In this document: positions 57,476 through 64,000 of the stretch, piece after piece | How positions within the stretch are numbered: the first letter of the stretch is position 1 | How the letters are laid out: every line of letters begins with the position of its first letter | NCBI RefSeq assembly: GCF_900168255.1 | Contig: NZ_LT799838.1 | Location: 434,001-498,000 of the forward strand | Source: Psychrobacter sp. DAB_AL43B | GTDB taxonomy: Bacteria > Pseudomonadota > Gammaproteobacteria > Pseudomonadales > Moraxellaceae | Reading direction: 5' to 3' | Length of the DNA stretch: 64,000 nucleotides | Notes under the pieces: generated by a model | Told to the model about the DNA's origin: nothing | Database searches by the model: none | What the model saw: only the letters and a program-made list of their open reading frames with translations | Position numbers and translations under genes: made by a program

Positions 57476-57949
57476 TTAGTCGGCATTTTTAAAGCCGCGC
57501 TGCTTATCACGTTCCCAGTCTCGGTCTTTAAGTGTTTTGCGTTTATCATGCTGCTTTTTACCTAATGCTAAGGCAATCTGACATTTTACCAACGAGTTTT
57601 TCCAGTAGCAGGATAACGGCACGCAAGCATAACCTTTTTGATTGACTGCACCCATTAATTTTTCGATTTCGCGGCGATTAAGTAATAGCTTACGCGTACG
57701 GATACTATCAGGACTGACGTGCGTTGAGCTACTCAGCAACGGCTGAATATGCGCGCCAAATATGAAAGCTTCATTATTACGAAAAATAATATACGCTTCG
57801 GTAATGGTCATTTTACCCGCGCGAATGGCTTTCACTTCCCAGCCTTGTAACGACAGTCCTGCCTCAAAAGTCTCTTCAATAAAGTACTCATGACGAGCCT
57901 TTTTATTGGCACATATTTGATTTTCCGGTTTTTTTGATTTTTTTGACAT
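57476..57949 (-). CDS. smpB: SsrA-binding protein SmpB
   Basis: A 157-residue protein that binds tmRNA and brings it to stalled ribosomes. Blocks: [51 protein letters not shown] and the C-terminal basic tail [20 protein letters not shown] that reaches into the mRNA channel. Length is normal (about 160). The tmRNA gene ssrA is not in this window. Confidence 0.97.
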   Translation of the reverse strand: MSKKSKKPENQICANKKARHEYFIEETFEAGLSLQGWEVKAIRAGKMTITEAYIIFRNNEAFIFGAHIQPLLSSSTHVSPDSIRTRKLLLNRREIEKLMGAVNQKGYACVPLSCYWKNSLVKCQIALALGKKQHDKRKTLKDRDWERDKQRGFKNAD

Positions 57950-58129
57950 AATTTCTCCATAAGGACTTCAAAATATATTGCCCTTGTCTAACAGTCCTCA
58001 TCCGAACCCTTTAATATGGATTGTCTTTTATTAAGTAATAAGAGGGATGAGTCGAACCGACTATTGTAGCAAAGCAGTCGGTGTAAAGGTAAGTCGGCTG
58101 TTAGGACAAATGTAGCAGATAAGTATTAA

Positions 58130-58711
<582 letters not shown>

Positions 58712-58729
58712 ATCGCGTAGCTGTGTTAG

Positions 58730-59041
<312 letters not shown>

Positions 59042-59044
59042 AAC

Positions 59045-60376
59045 ATGACAACATCACTATTATCTACGAAACTTTCATCTGCCAACAGTTTTGACCAGCA
59101 ACATCTTTGGCATCCCTATGCCAGCCTGCCGCCCAGTTATCCCAATATCGTGATTGACCATGCCGTTGGTATTTATATTGTCACCGAAGATGGTACGCGC
59201 CTGATTGATGGTATGTCATCGTGGTGGGCGAGCGTGCATGGTTATAATCATCCCAAATTAAACGCGGCGATTATTGAACAATTGGGCAAAATGGCGCATG
59301 TCATGTTTGGCGGTTTGACCCATCAGCCCGCGATAGACTTGGGTAAAAAACTACTGTCAATCGTTCCTGCTGGACTTGATGCTATCTTTTATTTTGATAG
59401 TGGTAGTATCGCAGTGGAAGTGGCTCTGAAGATGGCGCTGCAATATCAAATAGCGGCTAAGCGTCCAACCAAGCAGCAGTTTGCCTCGACTCATTCTGGC
59501 TACTATGGTGATACCTGGCATGCCATGAGTGTTTGTGATCCAGTCGCTGGCATGCATAGTTTGTATGGTAATCAATTGCCAATGCAGCATTTTGTAGCAG
59601 CGCCACCACTGGGTTTTGAGCGTGAGCTGATCCAAAGCGAGCGTGATGAATTAACGGCGTTTTTTGCTAAAAATAGCGATAAGCTTGCTGGCTTTATTAT
59701 CGAGCCGATTATTCAAGGCGCAGGCGGTATGCGCTTTTATAATCCTGAGTATTTACAACTATTGCGCAAACTTTGTGACGAGCATGATGTGCTACTGATT
59801 GCTGATGAAATCGCCACAGGATTTGGTCGCAGCGGTAAATTATTCGCTTGTGAGCATGCAGGTATTAGCCCTGATATTATGACGATTGGTAAAGCATTGA
59901 CGGGCGGTTATATGACTTTTGCCGCCACATTATGTACGCGCCACATTGCCGATACCATTAGCCACAGTGATTATCCAGCTCTCATGCATGGACCAACCTT
60001 TATGGGCAATCCGCTGGCATGTGCCGTTGCTTGTGCATCGATTGATTTGATAGTGTCTTATGATATCGAAGCGCGCACTACAAATATGAAAACTGTCATG
60101 GAGCAGCAACTTAACCCAGCTGCAAGGCTAGAAGGTGTTAAAGAAGTGCGTTGTTTGGGTGCGGTAGCGGTGATTGAGTTATATGACGCTGTCGATATGC
60201 CAGTCTTTCAATCTTTGCTGATTGAAAATGGCATTTGGGTTAGACCCTTTGGTAAATTAGTTTATATCATGCCGCCTTATGTGATTACTGATGATGAACT
60301 TATTACCCTTTGCCAAGCGCTATTAACAGTGGTCAGTATTTATTTAACTCAAGTTTCTTTGACCACAAAAGAATAG
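59045..60376 (+). CDS. bioA: Adenosylmethionine--8-amino-7-oxononanoate aminotransferase
   Basis: A 443-residue PLP enzyme that makes 7,8-diaminopelargonate using SAM as amino donor, in biotin synthesis. Diagnostic segments: DQQHLWHPYASLPPSYP at the N-terminus, DGMSSWWASVHGYNHPKLN (BioA-specific double Trp), HSGYYGDTWHAMSVCDP, LIADEIATGFGRSGKLF, and the PLP lysine in MTIGKALTGGYM. It starts three bases after yfhL, with no separate strong ribosome site visible, so coupling is likely. bioD follows 11 bp after its stop. Confidence 0.96.
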   Translation: MTTSLLSTKLSSANSFDQQHLWHPYASLPPSYPNIVIDHAVGIYIVTEDGTRLIDGMSSWWASVHGYNHPKLNAAIIEQLGKMAHVMFGGLTHQPAIDLGKKLLSIVPAGLDAIFYFDSGSIAVEVALKMALQYQIAAKRPTKQQFASTHSGYYGDTWHAMSVCDPVAGMHSLYGNQLPMQHFVAAPPLGFERELIQSERDELTAFFAKNSDKLAGFIIEPIIQGAGGMRFYNPEYLQLLRKLCDEHDVLLIADEIATGFGRSGKLFACEHAGISPDIMTIGKALTGGYMTFAATLCTRHIADTISHSDYPALMHGPTFMGNPLACAVACASIDLIVSYDIEARTTNMKTVMEQQLNPAARLEGVKEVRCLGAVAVIELYDAVDMPVFQSLLIENGIWVRPFGKLVYIMPPYVITDDELITLCQALLTVVSIYLTQVSLTTKE

Positions 60377-60387
60377 CAAGGATAACT

Positions 60388-61107
60388 ATGAGCGTTCTAT
60401 TTATCTCTGGTATTGATACCGATATTGGCAAGACCTATGCAACCGGCATGATTGCAAAAGCGCTTATGCAGCAAGGTATCAATGTCATTACTCAGAAGTT
60501 GGTACAGACGGGCGTGGCAATAAATCCAGATAACGGTGAGATAGGTATTGCCGATGATATTATTACCCATCGTCAATTAATGAATATTCCGCTACAGCCA
60601 TGTGACCTTGATAACACGACGTGTCCTTATCGTTATGAGAAGCCTGCGTCACCGCATTTATCCGCTAAACTTGCCCATAAGGTGTTAGACCCTGAAGTGA
60701 TTACCAAAGCGACACGCCGTTTGCAAAGTAAGTATGACGTGGTGTTATTAGAAGGGGCTGGCGGGTTGTTAGTCCCAATCACTGAGCAGTTATTAACCTT
60801 AGATTATATTGCTAAAGAACGCTATCCAGTTATTCTGGTTACCTCTGGGCGCTTGGGTAGTATCAATCATACCTTGCTGAGTTTGGAAGCGATAAAGTCG
60901 CGTGGTTTAAACGTTCATAGTGTTATTTACAACCACATTCATGACAATTCTGCTCAGACGGATGAACAGATAGCAGCTAGTACGATAGAATTTTTGCAAA
61001 GTTATCTTCAGCAGCATTATCCAAGTGCACATTGGTTGTCTTTACCTGTGCAAGAGGATAATGGCTTTAATAATGTAGATTATATACTTCCTCAAGACTT
61101 TATATAA
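60388..61107 (+). CDS. bioD: ATP-dependent dethiobiotin synthetase
   Basis: A 239-residue enzyme that carboxylates diaminopelargonate to dethiobiotin with ATP. The P-loop is in FISGIDTDIGKTYATGMI, the phosphate-binding lysine follows in VITQKLVQTG, and EGAGGLLVPI is the conserved second block. The ATG at 60388 (AAGGATAACT upstream) is chosen over an upstream in-frame Met inside bioA. bioB, bioF and bioC are not in this window, so the biotin genes are dispersed. rnpB follows within 70 bp. Confidence 0.95.
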   Translation: MSVLFISGIDTDIGKTYATGMIAKALMQQGINVITQKLVQTGVAINPDNGEIGIADDIITHRQLMNIPLQPCDLDNTTCPYRYEKPASPHLSAKLAHKVLDPEVITKATRRLQSKYDVVLLEGAGGLLVPITEQLLTLDYIAKERYPVILVTSGRLGSINHTLLSLEAIKSRGLNVHSVIYNHIHDNSAQTDEQIAASTIEFLQSYLQQHYPSAHWLSLPVQEDNGFNNVDYILPQDFI

Positions 61108-61157
61108 ATCACCGCTAAAAATAAGCTAAAAAAACTTTCCGAAAGCAGGATTTATTT

Positions 61158-61166
61158 TGCTATAAT
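61158..61166 (+). promoter_or_regulatory. rnpB: Extended -10 promoter of rnpB
   Basis: TGCTATAAT is a perfect extended -10 element seven bases before the start of the RNase P RNA. No good -35 box is visible, as expected for extended -10 promoters. Confidence 0.75.
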
Positions 61167-61172
61167 AGCGCG

Positions 61173-61553
<381 letters not shown>

Positions 61554-61662
61554 TTTTTTTAGTACTTTTTTTAAAAGTACATTGTAGTACAGGCTTGGTT
61601 TTTAAAATTGCTGTTATTTTGAATTTAATTCAATGTTTTTTGCAAAAAATGCTTTTTAGGGG

Positions 61663-61691
61663 TTGACGCAAGTCACTCATATCGGCATAAT
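61663..61691 (+). promoter_or_regulatory. Promoter of the tRNA-Met gene
   Basis: A -35 TTGACG (61663-61668) and a -10 CATAAT (61686-61691) are separated by 17 bp. The mature tRNA begins 15 bp downstream. Confidence 0.75.
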
Positions 61692-61705
61692 ACCGAGCCT
61701 TAAAT

Positions 61706-61782
61706 GGCGATGTAGCTCAGCTGGTTAGAGCGCATGACTCATAATCGTGAGGTCAAGAGTTCAAGTCTCTTCATCGCCACCA
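61706..61782 (+). tRNA. tRNA-Met (anticodon CAU)
   Basis: A 77-nt cloverleaf: acceptor GGCGATG/CATCGCC, D-arm GCTCAGCTGGTTAGAGC, anticodon stem-loop CATGACTCATAATCGTG with CAT at 61740-61742, T-arm AAGAGTTCAAGTCTCTT, and encoded CCA. It resembles elongator tRNA-Met; a CAU tRNA-Ile2 cannot be fully excluded without identity-element analysis. Confidence 0.92.
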
Positions 61783-62199
61783 TTTATATGCAGTTGCTCA
61801 AATTTAAAAAGCCAATCATTATATGATTGGTTTTTTTTTGCCTGCTTTATGGCCGATAATAAATGGTTATACACAAAATCTATCAGTTCTAGCTTAGTCA
61901 ATGTTCTGTATTTGAAGTCAGTCTGATTAACCTCATTTATCAATCAAAATCTTGCTGATAAAATCGCCTTACTTTACAGTGGAAAACTGCTAGAATACTC
62001 TCACATGCCTGCGCGTAGTAATAAGTACTATTAATTAGTAATAAGCGCCATAGGCTTTTAATTTGATAAGATAGTTTCTTAACTTAATACGGTAGTATTA
62101 GCGTATTGGCTGATATTAAGTATGAGTGGAGATTCTATTGATTCCATCTAACAGCATTTATTTTCATTACTCCATCCTCCATTATTTAGTAGGCGCTTT
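61783..62199. other. 417-bp intergenic region tRNA-Met / lepA
   Basis: After the tRNA terminator (61806-61839) no convincing gene is seen. A 60-codon minus-strand frame overlaps the tRNA and terminator and is not credible. The lepA promoter should lie in the final 200 bp. Confidence 0.55.
61806..61839 (+). terminator. Rho-independent terminator after tRNA-Met
   Basis: GCCAATCAT, a TATA loop and ATGATTGGT, followed by a run of nine T residues. Confidence 0.92.
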
Positions 62200-63996
62200 G
62201 TGACTGCATTAGCCAATATTCGTAACTTTTCTATTATTGCCCACATTGATCATGGCAAGTCGACCCTTGCTGATCGTTTTATTCAGATGTGTGGCGCGCT
62301 GCAAGATCGCGAGATGCAGGCGCAAGTCCTCGATTCGATGGATATTGAGCGTGAGCGCGGTATCACGATTAAAGCACAATCGGTGACGCTGTATTATGAC
62401 CATCCCAATGGTGAGCGCTATCAGCTGAACTTTATTGATACCCCGGGACACGTCGATTTTTCTTATGAAGTCTCACGTTCATTAGCGGCTTGTGAAGGCG
62501 CGCTATTGGTCGTTGATGCGGCGCAAGGTGTGGAAGCACAATCCGTTGCCAACTGTTATACCGCAGTTGATCAAGGTTTAGAGGTAATGGCAGTCTTAAA
62601 CAAGATTGACTTACCACAAGTTGAGCCTGAGCGTGTCATCCAAGAGATTGAAGATATCATCGGTATCGATGCCGTTGATGCCCCACGCGTTTCAGCAAAA
62701 TCTGGTCTTGGCGTTGATAAATTACTTGAAGCGTTGGTTGAATTTATCCCTGCGCCAACGGGTGATCGTGACGCCCCGCTACAAGCGTTGATTATTGATT
62801 CGTGGTTTGATAATTACTTGGGCGTCGTATCATTAGTACGTGTGCGCCAAGGTACGATAAAAAAAGGCGATAAACTTTATATTAAATCTACCAAAGATGC
62901 GCATCTAGTCGGCTCAATTGGTGTCTTTACCCCGAAGCCTGTAGATACGGGTATTTTACAAGCGGGTGAAGTGGGCTTTATTATTGCGGGTATCAAGGAC
63001 ATTGCTGGTGCGCCGGTTGGTGATACGATTACTCATGCCAGTACGCCTGATGTTGAGCGTATTCCTGGGTTTAAACAGATTACCCCGCAAGTTTATGCCG
63101 GTATGTTCCCTGTTGAGTCTACTGATTTCGAAAAATTCCGTGAAGCGCTGCAAAAGCTACAGATTAACGATGCGTCGTTATTTTTTGAGCCAGATACTTC
63201 AGATGCACTCGGTTTTGGTTTCCGTTGTGGCTTCCTCGGTATGCTGCATATGGAGATTATCCAAGAGCGTTTAGAGCGCGAATATGACTTGGATTTGATT
63301 ACCACTGCGCCTTCGGTGATTTACGAGATTGTGAAAAAAGATGGCGAGATTATTTACGTTGATAACCCATCAAGATTGCCTGAACCTAATAATATTGAAG
63401 AATTCCGTGAGCCAATTGCCCGTTGTCAGATTTTAGTACCGCAAGATTACTTGGGTAACGTCATGACCTTGTGTATCGAGCGCCGCGGTGTGCAAGTTGA
63501 TATGCGCTTTATGGGTCGCCAAGTGCAACTGATCTTTGATATTCCGATGGGTGAAGTAGTCATGGATTTCTTTGACCGCCTAAAATCAGTCTCACGTGGC
63601 TTTGCTTCGCTTGACTACAATTTTGAGCGTTATCAAGTCGATAAGTTGGTTAAAGTGGACGTACTGATTAATGGCGATAAAGTTGATGCGCTTGCCATGA
63701 TTGTCCATGAAACCCAATCACGCTACCGTGGTAATGCGCTGGTTGGGAAGATGAAAGAGCTGATCCCGCGTCAGATGTTTGATGTGGCGATTCAAGCGGC
63801 GATCGGTAGCCAGATTATTGGACGTAGTACGGTTAAAGCTATGCGTAAAGACGTCTTAGCCAAATGTTATGGCGGTGATGTCTCGCGTAAGAAAAAGCTA
63901 TTGTCTAAGCAAAAAGCCGGTAAAAAACGCATGAAGCAAGTCGGTAATGTGGAGATTCCACAAGAAGCCTTCTTAGCAGTACTTCAAGTAGATTAA
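62200..63996 (+). CDS. lepA: Elongation factor 4 (LepA)
   Basis: A 598-residue ribosome-associated GTPase. The start is GTG at 62200. GTPase motifs are AHIDHGKST (G1), RGIT (G2), DTPGHVDF (G3) and NKIDLP (G4). EF-G-like domains follow, then the unique C-terminal domain with [20 protein letters not shown] and the basic [20 protein letters not shown]. The length is normal (E. coli 599). The gene ends four bases before the window edge; lepB is the expected next gene but lies outside. Confidence 0.97.
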   Translation: MTALANIRNFSIIAHIDHGKSTLADRFIQMCGALQDREMQAQVLDSMDIERERGITIKAQSVTLYYDHPNGERYQLNFIDTPGHVDFSYEVSRSLAACEGALLVVDAAQGVEAQSVANCYTAVDQGLEVMAVLNKIDLPQVEPERVIQEIEDIIGIDAVDAPRVSAKSGLGVDKLLEALVEFIPAPTGDRDAPLQALIIDSWFDNYLGVVSLVRVRQGTIKKGDKLYIKSTKDAHLVGSIGVFTPKPVDTGILQAGEVGFIIAGIKDIAGAPVGDTITHASTPDVERIPGFKQITPQVYAGMFPVESTDFEKFREALQKLQINDASLFFEPDTSDALGFGFRCGFLGMLHMEIIQERLEREYDLDLITTAPSVIYEIVKKDGEIIYVDNPSRLPEPNNIEEFREPIARCQILVPQDYLGNVMTLCIERRGVQVDMRFMGRQVQLIFDIPMGEVVMDFFDRLKSVSRGFASLDYNFERYQVDKLVKVDVLINGDKVDALAMIVHETQSRYRGNALVGKMKELIPRQMFDVAIQAAIGSQIIGRSTVKAMRKDVLAKCYGGDVSRKKKLLSKQKAGKKRMKQVGNVEIPQEAFLAVLQVD

Positions 63997-64000
63997 GATA

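Noticed and set aside
61761..61943. 60-codon minus-strand frame next to lepA
   Set aside because: It overlaps the 3' end of the tRNA and its terminator on the opposite strand and resembles nothing known.

Overview
The window looks like a chromosomal segment of a gamma-proteobacterium of the family Moraxellaceae, most likely Psychrobacter. The reasons are the smc-zipA-ligA order, moderate GC content, Asn/Asp-rich low-complexity lipoprotein tails, and IS3-family elements. This assignment is an inference from gene content; no search was run.

Layout. 1-3.1 kb (minus strand): the start of gltS, a barstar-type inhibitor, an unusual cold-shock-domain / transmembrane / RNase Sa-like fusion, and proA. 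3.6-12.3 kb (plus): a small Ala-Asn repeat lipoprotein, then a polar amino acid ABC transporter locus with one ATPase, three paralogous binding lipoproteins and two permeases, followed by an FAH-family hydrolase. The first binding-protein gene is split by an IS3-family element. 12.4-16.5 kb: a PhoX-type phosphatase behind a five-half-site Pho box, and a serine lipase/esterase. 16.5-17.9 kb: an IS150-type element sitting in the loop of a terminator hairpin. 18-22.8 kb: hslO, then gltIJKL for glutamate/aspartate uptake. 22.9-24.2 kb: a rubredoxin-reductase-like flavoprotein.

24.4-33.8 kb is a leucine/isovalerate catabolic cluster: an acyl-CoA synthetase, then liuB, liuC, liuD, liuE and liuA. 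33.8-39.5 kb: a TonB-C-like secreted protein, coaX and birA (minus), a TauE/SafE permease and a PhoD-type phosphatase. 39.7-47.3 kb: smc, zipA and ligA. 47.4-50.4 kb (minus): a visibly AT-rich AlbA_2-NACHT gene, a probable anti-phage STAND ATPase. 50.4-56.1 kb (minus): three lipoproteins (one MliC-like), ygiQ and an Lrp/AsnC regulator divergent from an EamA exporter. 57.4-64 kb: smpB (minus), coaD, yfhL, bioA, bioD, rnpB, a tRNA-Met and lepA.

The genes form several working sets: nitrogenous solute uptake (gltS, gltIJKL, the HisJ-type system), phosphate scavenging (PhoX and PhoD, both predicted Tat-exported lipoproteins), leucine breakdown with a biotin-dependent carboxylase plus bioA, bioD and birA in the same window, and replication/division housekeeping.

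Most interesting for follow-up: the CSD-TM-RNase/barstar pair, the AlbA_2-NACHT gene, a two-copy 66-69 bp palindromic element whose arms covary, the five-repeat Pho box, and the IS element lodged in a terminator loop.
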